Positions 36,981-45,621 of a DNA stretch of 64,000 bases are shown here, one piece after another (positions within the stretch are counted from its first letter, which is position 1; the number at the start of each line of letters is the position of its first letter). The position numbers and the translations under genes are program-made. The stretch comes from Longitalea arenae. GTDB taxonomy: Bacteria; Bacteroidota; Bacteroidia; Chitinophagales; Chitinophagaceae. Where the stretch lies: NCBI RefSeq assembly GCF_016924755.1, contig NZ_JAFFJX010000021.1:1-64000 (forward strand). Reading direction: 5' to 3'. The notes beneath the pieces were generated by a model that searched no databases, was not told where the DNA came from, and worked only from the letters and a program-made list of their open reading frames with translations.

Positions 36981-37072
36981 CCGTGATAATACAGTCACGC
37001 GCCATAGTACAGTAAAATTCAATTTGCAAGGTCTTAAAGCTATTCAAGAAGATAAAATGATCCTCTTTTAAA

Positions 37073-37120
37073 TTTTGGGCGTTTGCAATCACTGGTTTAC
37101 ATTTGCAACAACGTTGTAAA
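37073..37120 (+). promoter_or_regulatory. Promoter with overlapping palindrome (metal regulator-like operator)
   Basis: TTTTG (37073-37077) and TACATTTG (37098-37105), 20 nt apart, form a good Bacteroidota promoter. TTTGCAACAACGTTGTAAA (37102-37120) is an 8-3-8 palindrome with one mismatch, overlapping the -7 element and start site. Such a site is expected for a Fur/Zur- or MerR-type repressor. The predicted start near 37112 lies inside the longest open frame, which forces translation to begin later. Confidence 0.6.
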
Positions 37121-37127
37121 CACAGAA

Positions 37128-37466
37128 TTGACGCTTTTTGCAAAATATCGCTATGGAGTTACTTTGTTTCTCCTGCTCCTGTACGGTTTTATTGCCGTAC
37201 CTGTTCAGTTCTGGCATTACCATCCCGATAGGGCAGCACAAAACAAGCGATCGTTCCATTCAACTGTTTCAAAAGATCTTGTTGGCAAGATCCATGACTG
37301 CAAGATCTGCTCGCATGCGTATTCCGTTTTTGCGCATGATCATGCGGCTATTGAAATTGGCATAGCGGCCAAACCCATCTTTCTGGCTCCCGCACCAGTT
37401 TTGGATCTGCTCGAGTTTGCCGGACCGGCTTTTTCCAACAAAGGTCCGCCTCATTACTTCAGCTGA
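37128..37466 (+). CDS. Small membrane protein with His/Cys-rich tail
   Basis: The frame is open from a TTG at 37083, but the promoter at 37073-37105 puts the mRNA start near 37112, so the TTG at 37128 (reading M-TLFAKYRYGVTLFLLLL) is preferred; the protein is then 112 residues. It has one membrane segment (YGVTLFLLLLYGFIAVPVQFW). After it come clustered metal-ligand residues: WHYHPD, HDCKICSHAYSVFAHDHAA. The tail ends in PPHYFS. I recognise the type: a small His/Cys-rich membrane protein in front of a TonB receptor, seen in Bacteroidota, with no proven role. Metal binding is inferred from the residues. It is 191 bp upstream of the siderophore-type receptor gene. Confidence 0.65.
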   Translation: MTLFAKYRYGVTLFLLLLYGFIAVPVQFWHYHPDRAAQNKRSFHSTVSKDLVGKIHDCKICSHAYSVFAHDHAAIEIGIAAKPIFLAPAPVLDLLEFAGPAFSNKGPPHYFS

Positions 37467-37657
37467 TATTTATTCCCATTTTATCTTTTACAAGCGTTCC
37501 AGGCAATGCTCTAAGCTTTGCCCTGGCGTTAGTCTGTTATAACATCAGCCGCATAAACAATGCAGGGCATAGCCCGCATATTATGGCAGGAATCTCTGAC
37601 CCTGTTCCGCAGCCGCTGGTGGCAATCTTTTAATGATAACTATCAATCCATAACTCA

Positions 37658-40018
37658 GTGAGAAAATCCGTCATTTTTTCCATCGCATTCTTATTTCCTG
37701 TTTGGCTTTTTGCACAGAAACAAGGTTATGTAAACGGCCGTATCATTGATACCAGTAAAGAAGCAGCCGCTTTTGTTTCGGTGCGGCTTTTAGAGATCAA
37801 TAAAGGCACCCAAACCAACGACAATGGCTATTTCGACTTTTTCAAAGTGCCCCCCGGTAAATATACCCTGGAGGTAAGCGGTATAGGCTTTGAAGCGCAG
37901 AAACAAAACATTGAAGTAACGGAGGGAAAAAGAACCGTGCTGTCGCTGCAGTTGAATAGGCAAAACAATACGCTGCAGGAAGTAACCATTTCTTCCCGTA
38001 CCATGAAAAGGTACAACTCCACTACAACGGATGAGTCGAAGCTGCCAGCCGGCCTCATCGATCTGCCGCTCACCATTCGCGTAATAGACCGCGGTTTGAT
38101 CGACGAACGGCAAGCAACTGAGTTCAGACAGGTAGTGAAAAACATGACCGGCGTTACATTAACCACCGCCAATGGCGATTTTATGATGCGCGGTTTTCAG
38201 AACACAGGAGGTAATAACGCCGGCAGCGCCCAGTTGATCAATGGAATGAAGAATTTCTACACTGGTTATACAAACGACCTGAACCTCGTGAATGTAGAAC
38301 GGATCGAGGTGTTAAAAGGGCCAACCTCTATATTATATGGCGCTAACTCACCAGGCGGTAATTTCAACGTCATTACCAAAAAGCCGCTGGAGACCAACAG
38401 GTTCACTGTCAGTGCAGCCTTTGGCAGCTGGGGGCGGTACCGGGCAGAAGCGGATTTGACGGGCAAGCTCAGTAAAGACAAAAAATTCCTTTACCGCTTC
38501 AGCACCTCTTACCAGAACAATCCTGACTACCGTGATTTTATCTACAACAGGAATTTTGCAGTGGCCCCTACCGTTCGTTACAGACCCTCGGAGAAAACGA
38601 CTATCGACATTGAATTTGCATATAATCAAATAAATCGCAGCGTTTGGTTCGACTGGGGTGTGCCCACCTGGAATAACGACGTACTGGCCGTTCCCATTAC
38701 ATATACTTCCCACGAGCCTACAGATAACGTGCAAATAAAGAATACCATGCTGTCGTTCCAGTTGCAGCACCGTTTTGCTCCAGCGCTTACTTTTCATAGC
38801 GGATTCAATGGCAGCGGACATAACCTGGAAGGACGAACGCACAGCCCGTCTTTCTTCAACCCGGTGCCCAAAGCAGATAGTACTGTGAGCAGGGTTTACC
38901 GGGAAATGATCGCCAACAATACCGCTTCGTTTTTCACGAATTACCTCGTTTGGGAACCGGTGCTGCGCAATATCCGTTTTCGTATTACAGGAGGAATAGA
39001 TTATTATAAGAACAAATATTACTCCGATATCAAACAGGCTGGCGCATTCGATGGTGTTCGCGCTATCAACATATTCAGGCCGCAATATCAGCAGGCGTCT
39101 GAGAAATCCTACACTTTCTCTCAGCGGTTAAGTGAAATGACCTTTACCGAATTTTGGGGCGCTTACCTCATGGGCTTTATTGATTTCAACGATAAATTAA
39201 AAGTGATGGTAAGCGGCCGGTACGACGAATACAGGTTCAGTTACCTGATGGCCGGCACCTCCAACGACACCAAACCCTTTCTGCCCAATTTTGGAATATC
39301 CTGGCAGCCCGTTAAAGGAATAAGCATATACGGCAGTTACACAAAAGGCTTCATGCCGCAAACCAACCAGTCGATCGAATTCGGTGGTCCGTTCGACCCC
39401 CAGTACAGTGAGCAATTCGAAGGTGGTGTTAAAAAAGAATTTTTCAACGGGCGTTATAGCATTACGGCTGCATATTATGAGATCGAAAGAAAGAACGTGC
39501 TGGTGCCGGTAGATCCGGTCAATGACCCATGGGGAAAACAGGAAGCTACCGGCAGCGCCAAAAGTAAAGGTGTTGAAATCGACATCGCCGGCAATCTGCT
39601 GCCCAACCTCAATATCAATGCCGGCTATACGTACAATGATAGCCGCATTACGCGCAGCGCCTTCGATATTGAAATAAACCGGCAAGCTACCAACGCGCCA
39701 TATAATGCTGCACATGTATGGGCGCGGTACAATTTTACAAAGGGTGCTCTCAAAGATGTTGGGATCGCTGTGGGCAGTAATTATGTTGGCTTCCGTACAA
39801 CAGACGGCTCGCTGGATTACCCGGTGCCGGTTCTTCAAAAACTGCCCGCATATCAAACGGTTGATCTGGGTTTATTCTACCGGTACCAAAACCTGCAACT
39901 CAGCGCCAATCTGGATAATGTATTCGATGAACAATACATCTATGGAGCTTTTAACGCATTCTATATGCAACGCGGCCTGCCGAGAAATCTACTATTCAGG
40001 GCCCAATTTAATTTTTAA
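37658..40018 (+). CDS. TonB-dependent siderophore-type receptor
   Basis: A 786-residue protein starting at GTG. Signal peptide MRKSVIFSIAFLFPVWLFAQ is followed by a CarboxypepD_reg-like domain (about 22-100; GYVNGRIIDTSKEAAAFVSVRL, GKYTLEVSGIGFEAQKQNIEV). A TonB box (LQEVTISSRT) leads to a plug with MTGVTLTTANGDFMMRGFQN and LKGPTSILYGANSPGGNFNVITKKP, wording typical of ferric-siderophore receptors of the FhuA/FoxA/PupA sort. The barrel ends ...LLFRAQFNF with terminal Phe. It takes up an iron chelate or other metal chelate. The palindrome at 37102 and the His/Cys-rich protein upstream make a metal other than iron possible. It begins an operon-like run with two permease genes. Confidence 0.9.
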   Translation: MRKSVIFSIAFLFPVWLFAQKQGYVNGRIIDTSKEAAAFVSVRLLEINKGTQTNDNGYFDFFKVPPGKYTLEVSGIGFEAQKQNIEVTEGKRTVLSLQLNRQNNTLQEVTISSRTMKRYNSTTTDESKLPAGLIDLPLTIRVIDRGLIDERQATEFRQVVKNMTGVTLTTANGDFMMRGFQNTGGNNAGSAQLINGMKNFYTGYTNDLNLVNVERIEVLKGPTSILYGANSPGGNFNVITKKPLETNRFTVSAAFGSWGRYRAEADLTGKLSKDKKFLYRFSTSYQNNPDYRDFIYNRNFAVAPTVRYRPSEKTTIDIEFAYNQINRSVWFDWGVPTWNNDVLAVPITYTSHEPTDNVQIKNTMLSFQLQHRFAPALTFHSGFNGSGHNLEGRTHSPSFFNPVPKADSTVSRVYREMIANNTASFFTNYLVWEPVLRNIRFRITGGIDYYKNKYYSDIKQAGAFDGVRAINIFRPQYQQASEKSYTFSQRLSEMTFTEFWGAYLMGFIDFNDKLKVMVSGRYDEYRFSYLMAGTSNDTKPFLPNFGISWQPVKGISIYGSYTKGFMPQTNQSIEFGGPFDPQYSEQFEGGVKKEFFNGRYSITAAYYEIERKNVLVPVDPVNDPWGKQEATGSAKSKGVEIDIAGNLLPNLNINAGYTYNDSRITRSAFDIEINRQATNAPYNAAHVWARYNFTKGALKDVGIAVGSNYVGFRTTDGSLDYPVPVLQKLPAYQTVDLGLFYRYQNLQLSANLDNVFDEQYIYGAFNAFYMQRGLPRNLLFRAQFNF

Positions 40019-40046
40019 ATAGGGGACGTTCACATTAAATAAAACC

Positions 40047-41462
40047 ATGAAAACAATCCTGCAATACGAGTGGCTGCAAATCAAACGCAACAGGGTATCC
40101 ATGCTATTGCTTGCAATAACAGCTTTGTTGCTGATGGTATCGCTCGTTACAAGCTGGAACTATTACCAGTGGTACAGTAAGCTGCAACAGGAGGTTGCAG
40201 GCAATGCAAGGCATCATTGGGAAACACAGGGTGAAAAGAACAGCCACAGCGCTGCGCATTTTGGCATCTATCTGTTTAAGCCCCTGCCGGCATTGGCGAT
40301 TTGGGACAGCGGTATCGAAAAACACTACGGTGTAAGCCTGTATATTGAAGCGCATACCCGGAACCAGTTACAACTGAAAGCCATTGAAGACAATCCGCTA
40401 TTGGCCCGCTGGGGCGAATTGACACCCGCAAGTATGTTGTTGATAGTATTGCCTTTGTTGCTGGTTTGGCTTGCCGGCAATACAGTGGTAAATGACCGTG
40501 CAAACGGAACCTTGAAAATGCTGTTGATGCAGGGCCTGCCGGCCAGGAAACTGGTCTGGGGCAAAGCAATGGCGCTTTGGTGCATCAGTGGTATGATCAT
40601 CGGTATTATTTGGCTTGTTGGGGGTGTATTGGCAAGCGTATTGAGCGAAGAATCTTTTTTCAATGCTTCTTCTTTTTTACTGCTGTTCTTATACCTGCTG
40701 TACACCGGCGTATTTATTCATGCGGGAATTATAGTAAGCATGAAAGCAAAGGGCGCCAGAGGGGCTATGGTAAGCGCCTTAAGTATCTGGCTGGTGATGG
40801 TATGGCTGGTGCCAAGGTTCTTTGTTCAATGGAGTGAAGCAATGTATCCACCGGTAAATGCAGAAGCTTTCCTGGCAAAGATCAGGGAAGACGTAGCGCA
40901 AAACGGGCTAAACAGCCATGGCGCGGCAGGCACAAAAGAAAAGGAGCTGGAAAAACAATGGCTGCAAAAGTATGGGGCAGACAGTGTGCAGCAACTGCCT
41001 CTGAACTGGCTCGGCGTAGTATTGCAGGCGGATGAAGAGATCAACAATCCTATTTATGATAAACACTACGATAGCCTGTATCATATTTTCCGGCAGCAAA
41101 TAGCGATGCACCGGTGGAGCAGCTGGTTTTCTCCGACACTGCCGGCGAAATATGCCAGCATGGCCTTTGCAGGCACCGATCTGTTCAACAGTATCGATTT
41201 TTACCAGCAAACGGAATTGTACCGCAAAGACTTTATCAAACGCCTGAACGAAAGACTGAGAGACAATAGCCGTTACGGTGGCCGGGATACCGCTAGCACC
41301 GGCTATTGGAAAACGGCACCGGTATTCCGTTATACACCTCCTTCTGACATGTACAAATGGTCCCAGGCCAAAGCCCCATTCGTAACGGTAATGATCTGGG
41401 TCTTAATACTGGCAGCAGCTACCCATGTGCTGGCCGGGCGAATTAAAGTAATTGAAAACTGA
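40047..41462 (+). CDS. DUF3526 ABC-2 type permease
   Basis: A 471-residue protein: N-terminal YEWLQIKRNRVSMLLL, a first membrane segment (about 18-40), a ~100-residue periplasmic part with His residues (HHWETQGEKNSHSAAHF), a group of five segments (about 130-290; LLIVLPLLLVWLAGN, VVNDRANGTLKMLLMQGLPARKLVWGK), a second soluble part and a last segment (about 445-465). This is the layout of DUF3526 ABC-2 permeases. The NDRANGTLKMLL motif is the coupling segment of ABC-2 proteins. It starts 28 bp after the receptor gene and 9 bp before a paralogous permease. No ATPase gene is in the window, so it must use one encoded elsewhere. Confidence 0.85.
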   Translation: MKTILQYEWLQIKRNRVSMLLLAITALLLMVSLVTSWNYYQWYSKLQQEVAGNARHHWETQGEKNSHSAAHFGIYLFKPLPALAIWDSGIEKHYGVSLYIEAHTRNQLQLKAIEDNPLLARWGELTPASMLLIVLPLLLVWLAGNTVVNDRANGTLKMLLMQGLPARKLVWGKAMALWCISGMIIGIIWLVGGVLASVLSEESFFNASSFLLLFLYLLYTGVFIHAGIIVSMKAKGARGAMVSALSIWLVMVWLVPRFFVQWSEAMYPPVNAEAFLAKIREDVAQNGLNSHGAAGTKEKELEKQWLQKYGADSVQQLPLNWLGVVLQADEEINNPIYDKHYDSLYHIFRQQIAMHRWSSWFSPTLPAKYASMAFAGTDLFNSIDFYQQTELYRKDFIKRLNERLRDNSRYGGRDTASTGYWKTAPVFRYTPPSDMYKWSQAKAPFVTVMIWVLILAAATHVLAGRIKVIEN

Positions 41463-41471
41463 TACTAAGCA

Positions 41472-42908
41472 ATGAGAAACGAGATCATACAATTTGAATG
41501 GCGGCACTGGTTATTGAGGCCGGTGACGCTGTTGCTGATATTGGCCTGGGTGCTCGTATTGACTGCCATCTATGGCGTGAGCAACGCTTCAGCAAAGGAT
41601 AACCGGTTGCGCCAAACGGACTTATTGTCCGCTCAGCAAATGAAGCGCACGGCTCATTTGGCGCAGGTCGACAGTTTTGTTGCCGGGTTGAAAAAACCCG
41701 GGGGTATCTGGGATGATCCTACCAACGCCTATTTAATTGGCCTCGACTATGGACGGCAGTATTTCGTGAAACAACCACTTCCGCTGACGGCGTTTTCTTA
41801 TGGCCATAGCCATATTCACCCCGCCATTGCCACTATCAATACGGCCGCCGACAACTGGTTCATCGCCTTGAAAAAATCTGAAACGCTGGTTAACCCGCAT
41901 AACAGCATTTTTGGAAATATAGATCCTGCCGGCGCCGTGTTGTTCCTGCTGCCGCTGCTTGTCATTGTGTTGAATTTTAATATTATCAGTGCCGAAAGGG
42001 AGGCCGGTCGCCTTCCTATACTGGCAGTGCAGGGCGTATCCATCCGCCAATGGATCTGGTATAAGGCGGGCTTTAGATTTCTTGCATTAACGCTGATAAC
42101 GATCCTGACGCTTCTTTTAAACCATTGGTCGGGGAGCAGCGCCACGATGGGGGCAGGCGGAATGGCGATGACCGGTTTTGTCGTTGCGGTCGCCTTATAC
42201 AGCGCTTGCTGGCACGCATTGAGCGCATGGATAAATCTGTATAAAAAGAGTTCTGATTTCAATGCGGGGTTATTGTTTGCCATTTGGATTTCACAGCTGA
42301 TGGTTATCCCCGGCCTGACAACTGTGATTGGGACAGCCCTTCGACCAACAGAAGGTAAAGTAAAACTGATAGACGAAGTAAGGGAAACTTTAACTGAATT
42401 CGACCGGAAGAATTCACAGCTCCTCGACCAGTTCTATACCGACCACCCGCATTTTGCCGCTAAGGATAGCGTGAATGTGATGCCTCTTTTTGTATATAAG
42501 TACGTAGTTAAATACATGCATACGCTCGAAAAGCTTACGCCTGTGATGAACCATTATAAAAAAGACGCTCTCGAGCAAGCGCATACGGCGGAATTTACGT
42601 CGGTAATAAGTCCGGCAATGATCTTTCAGGAACTGTCAGATGAATTTGCCGGCAACTCGCAAACCCAATTTTTACTGTTTCAGCAGCAGGCAGATTCGAT
42701 GGTACGAAACTGGAATGACTATATCAACCCCAAAGCGCTCGCTAACCAACAGTTGGGAAGGGAAGAATTAAGCGTTTTGGCAGATAAAATATATGAGCCT
42801 AAGGTAGCGGTTGCTAAGATCGGGTGGCTAACAGGCGCATTGTTTGGATGGCTGGGCTTGCTGCTGCTGCTGGTATCCAGGGAGGTGAGAAATTTCACGG
42901 TCATTTAA
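41472..42908 (+). CDS. DUF3526 ABC-2 type permease (paralogue)
   Basis: A 478-residue protein with the same plan as the preceding gene: FEWRHWLLRPVTLLLILAWVLVLTAIYG first segment, a soluble region with His-rich GHSHIHP, a group of segments (about 150-290; VLFLLPLLVIVLNFNIISAEREAGRLPILAVQGV with coupling-like EREAGRLPIL), a large soluble region, and a last segment near LTGALFGWLGLLLLLVS. The two genes are diverged duplicates and should form a heterodimeric permease. Nine bp separate them, so they are surely co-transcribed. The direction of transport cannot be told; ABC-2 proteins are usually exporters. Confidence 0.85.
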   Translation: MRNEIIQFEWRHWLLRPVTLLLILAWVLVLTAIYGVSNASAKDNRLRQTDLLSAQQMKRTAHLAQVDSFVAGLKKPGGIWDDPTNAYLIGLDYGRQYFVKQPLPLTAFSYGHSHIHPAIATINTAADNWFIALKKSETLVNPHNSIFGNIDPAGAVLFLLPLLVIVLNFNIISAEREAGRLPILAVQGVSIRQWIWYKAGFRFLALTLITILTLLLNHWSGSSATMGAGGMAMTGFVVAVALYSACWHALSAWINLYKKSSDFNAGLLFAIWISQLMVIPGLTTVIGTALRPTEGKVKLIDEVRETLTEFDRKNSQLLDQFYTDHPHFAAKDSVNVMPLFVYKYVVKYMHTLEKLTPVMNHYKKDALEQAHTAEFTSVISPAMIFQELSDEFAGNSQTQFLLFQQQADSMVRNWNDYINPKALANQQLGREELSVLADKIYEPKVAVAKIGWLTGALFGWLGLLLLLVSREVRNFTVI

Positions 42909-43096
42909 AATCGTTGGCACGCCTGGAATGGCAAAACGATTTAGTTGCGGGCACAGGGAAGCTATGAAGCGGTAGTCGCACCGATAGTCACAGCAATTGG
43001 TGTTAAATGATACCGGGCTTGCCTCGACAAGGTACACACAGCGTGCTGGAGGAATTCGTGTTAAAGTGGTGGCGGGTTGTGGCGGAGTGGCCACGG

Positions 43097-43191
43097 AGTT
43101 GCCTAAGAGTTGTCTGGGAGTTGTCTAAGAGTTGTCTGGGACTTGCCTTGCGCACTAGTAGGTCTCCAGAGCTATCTGAGAGCTATCTTAG
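43097..43191. repeat. 11-bp tandem repeat, AGTTGYCTRRG
   Basis: Four exact-length units run without gaps from 43097 to 43140: AGTTGCCTAAG, AGTTGTCTGGG, AGTTGTCTAAG and AGTTGTCTGGG. A fifth, degraded copy (ACTTGCCTTGC) follows. After a 18-nt gap there are two related units (AGCTATCTGAG at 43170-43180 and AGCTATCTTAG at 43181-43191). Unit 1+2 and 3+4 form a 22-bp higher-order repeat. It lies in the 42909-43339 gap, which is otherwise empty of genes. Confidence 0.85.
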
Positions 43192-43339
43192 AGCACTTTC
43201 AGTACTGTTGCACACCATGAGCCTACCAGTCTGGTACAATTGAGGTGCCATTGCAGTATGTATCTACTAAAATTACATTACATGGTACGCGGAAATTACC
43301 AGTGGCGGCACATCACCACACATCGTCATTCCCGCTGTG

Positions 43340-43948
43340 CTAACGCTTCTGTACGCACCAGGTAGTCATGCACCGCATATTTTGCACGTTGGTGGTTTTT
43401 ATGGGCTCGTATAAAATTCCAAACTCGCTGGTATATTTCAACAATGTTTCTTCATTCACTAAAAAACGTTCCGAGCCATCGGGGAGTAGATAACGGTCAT
43501 TCCCTAGTCGTTTTACAAGGTCCCTTATCCCGATATCCGACGCCAGACGCGCAAAAAAATAACCTCCCGGTTTCAATACCCTGAATATAGATCGCAGCAT
43601 GGCATCAAAATGCTCTGCGTCCTTTGCAAAGTGTAGTACTGCGCTGCATATAACCAGGTCAAATGCCGCATCGCTATAGGGCAAATTTTCCGCCGGGCAA
43701 ACTATAAAATTCTCCAGCGGGTTGCCAGGAGCCAGACTGGCCGATAATTCCCTAACCGATTCAACCGCTTGTGGATTGGGATCGATACCGAACACCTCGT
43801 ACCCATTCCGTAAAAAATAAAAGAGGTTACGCCCATGACCGCATCCTGCATCCAGCATCTTTTTGCAGTTATCATAACGGCCTTTCAGCAATTGGTCAAA
43901 CAGATAGATGTCGATATTCCCGAACGTTTCCTGAAGTTTGTTCTGCAT
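43340..43948 (-). CDS. Class I SAM-dependent methyltransferase
   Basis: A 202-residue protein. Motif I MLDAGCGHGRNLFYFLRNG (about 32-50) binds S-adenosylmethionine and is followed by VFGIDPNPQAVESV (acidic loop). LVICSAVLHFAKDAEHF supplies motif IV and LKPGGYFFARL the post-motif. The fold is complete and there is no signal peptide. The family methylates small molecules, ubiquinone precursors, or others; the target is unknown. It is a single gene, divergent from the Crp-family regulator with a 144-bp shared upstream region that holds the first palindrome. Confidence 0.88.
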   Translation of the reverse strand: MQNKLQETFGNIDIYLFDQLLKGRYDNCKKMLDAGCGHGRNLFYFLRNGYEVFGIDPNPQAVESVRELSASLAPGNPLENFIVCPAENLPYSDAAFDLVICSAVLHFAKDAEHFDAMLRSIFRVLKPGGYFFARLASDIGIRDLVKRLGNDRYLLPDGSERFLVNEETLLKYTSEFGILYEPIKTTNVQNMRCMTTWCVQKR

Positions 43949-44042
43949 GTGAGCGTTGAAATGGATTTGAAAGCATCAAAGGTATTTAATTAAGTGTAAT
44001 GAAGCTTTTCCGGGCTTGTATTGAGGGCCGTGCCAAACCGGC

Positions 44043-44060
44043 ATTTACCAAATGGTAAAT
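44043..44060. promoter_or_regulatory. Palindromic operator 1 (Crp-family regulator)
   Basis: ATTTACCA-AA-TGGTAAAT, a perfect palindrome of two 8-bp arms with a 2-nt centre. It is 32 bp before the ATG of the Crp-family regulator gene at 44093 and overlaps the -33 region of its likely promoter (TAACTTGG at 44081-44088, imperfect). The 16-bp core is identical to operator 2 at 44667-44682. Confidence 0.75.
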
Positions 44061-44092
44061 CCACCAATATGTATTTTTTATAACTTGGCAGC

Positions 44093-44659
44093 ATGGATCA
44101 ATTAATAGATTACATTTTACAGTTTGGCAACCTGAACAAGCAGCAAATAGACCTGGTCATAAAAAGCGCAGGTGAAAAAGAATTGCGTAAAGACGAGTAC
44201 TTTTCAGAAGCCGGGAAAATTCCTAAACAGGTGGGTTTTATTGTGAAAGGCGTAATGCGTGGATGTTATTATAACAGAGAAGGAGAGGAGATCACACGTT
44301 GCTTTATTGCCGAAAATAGTTTAGTGGCCGATTATGTAAATTTTGAAGCGAACACGGTCTCTTCAGAATATTTGCAGGCCTGTACCGATTGCAAACTGAT
44401 CGTATTTTCAAAGCAAGCTTGGGAAGCGCTTTCTCAGATAATTGTGGGCTGGGACAATATCAAAAACAAGATGGTGCAAATATGTATGTTTCAAAAATCG
44501 AGGAAAGGCCCGGTAATATCACAGGATGCCACGACCCGGTATTTGGAATTTATGGAAAATTATCCCTCGTTAACCAACCGGGTTCCCTTAGCATATATTG
44601 CTTCTTATCTCGGCGTCACTCAACAATCATTAAGCAGGATCAGGAAAAATCTTCGCTAG
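44093..44659 (+). CDS. Crp/Fnr-family transcriptional regulator
   Basis: A 188-residue protein. The cyclic-nucleotide-binding-type sensory domain spans about 10-115 (KDEYFSEAGKIPKQVGFIVKGVMRGCYYNREGEEITRCFI). The C-terminal HTH ends with RVPLAYIASYLGVTQQSLSRIRKNLR, a Crp-type recognition helix. The sensory part lacks the residues that make cAMP contacts in Crp, as in many Bacteroidota members, so the ligand is unknown. The gene sits between two copies of a 16-bp palindrome (44043 and 44667); autoregulation and control of the following SDR gene are the natural reading. It is divergent from the methyltransferase gene. Confidence 0.9.
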   Translation: MDQLIDYILQFGNLNKQQIDLVIKSAGEKELRKDEYFSEAGKIPKQVGFIVKGVMRGCYYNREGEEITRCFIAENSLVADYVNFEANTVSSEYLQACTDCKLIVFSKQAWEALSQIIVGWDNIKNKMVQICMFQKSRKGPVISQDATTRYLEFMENYPSLTNRVPLAYIASYLGVTQQSLSRIRKNLR

Positions 44660-44666
44660 CCCGGTT

Positions 44667-44682
44667 TTTACCAAATGGTAAA
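44667..44682. promoter_or_regulatory. Palindromic operator 2 (Crp-family regulator)
   Basis: TTTACCA-AA-TGGTAAA is identical over 16 bp to the core of operator 1. It starts 8 bp after the regulator's stop codon and ends 53 bp before the SDR start, so the SDR gene should be under the same regulator. Confidence 0.75.
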
Positions 44683-44735
44683 CGGTTTCATTTTTATCCG
44701 AAGCAATTTTGCTTTGTTAATTAAAAAAATAAAAA

Positions 44736-45473
44736 ATGAGATCAGTTTTAATTACAGGAGCCAACAGAGGCATTGGCCTGGAGACAGCAAAACAACTTGC
44801 CAAAGAAGGATTGTTTGTTTACCTGGGCAGCCGGGATATTGGGAAAGGAAGAGCTATCGCACAGGAATTAACCGGCAATGGCCTTCAACATATAAGAGCC
44901 ATCGAAATAGACGTTACCCAGCCCGGCACCATTTTGTCTGCAAAAAACAGTATTGAAAACGAACAAGGTCAGCTGGATATACTGATAAACAATGCCGGCA
45001 TCAGCGGGATCGTGCCACAAAACGCGCTCGAAACAGGCGTTGATCATTACAAAAAAGTATTCGATACGAATTTGTATGGCGTAATACAGGTAACACAGAC
45101 TTTTATGGATCTGTTACGAAGATCACCGGCCCCAAGAATTGTAAATGTAAGTACCAGCGTAGCCTCACTCACCCTTCAAAGTAATGCTGATTGGCCGGCT
45201 TATCATTATGCAAAATATGCCGCTTATGGCGCTTCAAAAGCGGCTATGAATATGTATACGGTTCATCTGGCATATGAAATGCGAGATACGGCTTTCAAAA
45301 TAAATGCAGTCTGCCCAGGCCTTACCAAGACCGATTTTACGAACTTTATTGGGGGTGAAATAGCTATTGCGGCAAAACGCATTATCAAATATGCCTTAGT
45401 AGATCAAGACGGGCCAACAGGCAAATTTTTTAGCGAAGAAACGAACCCTGACAGCGGTGAAATTCCGTGGTAG
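44736..45473 (+). CDS. SDR-family NAD(P)-dependent oxidoreductase
   Basis: A 245-residue classical short-chain dehydrogenase/reductase: ITGANRGIGLETAKQL (TGxxxGIG cofactor motif at about 6-14), NNAGISG, VNVSTSVASL for the catalytic Ser, YGASKAAMN for the Tyr-x-x-x-Lys pair, then VCPGLTKTDF. The C-terminus ends GPTGKFFSEETNPDSGEIPW. The substrate is a carbonyl or alcohol of unknown nature. It has operator 2 of the Crp-family regulator in front of it, so it is probably induced or repressed together with it. A terminator follows at 45551. Confidence 0.9.
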   Translation: MRSVLITGANRGIGLETAKQLAKEGLFVYLGSRDIGKGRAIAQELTGNGLQHIRAIEIDVTQPGTILSAKNSIENEQGQLDILINNAGISGIVPQNALETGVDHYKKVFDTNLYGVIQVTQTFMDLLRRSPAPRIVNVSTSVASLTLQSNADWPAYHYAKYAAYGASKAAMNMYTVHLAYEMRDTAFKINAVCPGLTKTDFTNFIGGEIAIAAKRIIKYALVDQDGPTGKFFSEETNPDSGEIPW

Positions 45474-45550
45474 AGGGTCTCTGGTTTGAGTAGGTGTTCA
45501 CCGGGTCACATCACGCTTCATATGTTTTGTGTTAGACCGGTTCTAAACAT

Positions 45551-45587
45551 AAAGGCTTATACAACGCAGGTTTTATAAGCCTTTTTT
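45551..45587. terminator. Intrinsic terminator
   Basis: AAAGGCTTATA (45551-45561) pairs with TATAAGCCTTT (45574-45584), an 11-bp stem with a 12-nt loop, running into T's. It ends the SDR transcript and, from the other strand, the small lipoprotein gene. Confidence 0.85.
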
Positions 45588-45621
45588 ATTTTTACCATCT
45601 GTTTTGAAATTTCCGCGACAA

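Noticed and set aside
37467-37657. Cobalamin or other riboswitch before the siderophore-type receptor
   Set aside because: No recognisable riboswitch core was found in the 191-bp gap.
43097-43191. Possible CRISPR array
   Set aside because: Units are 11 bp with no spacers and no cas genes are near; it is a simple tandem repeat.
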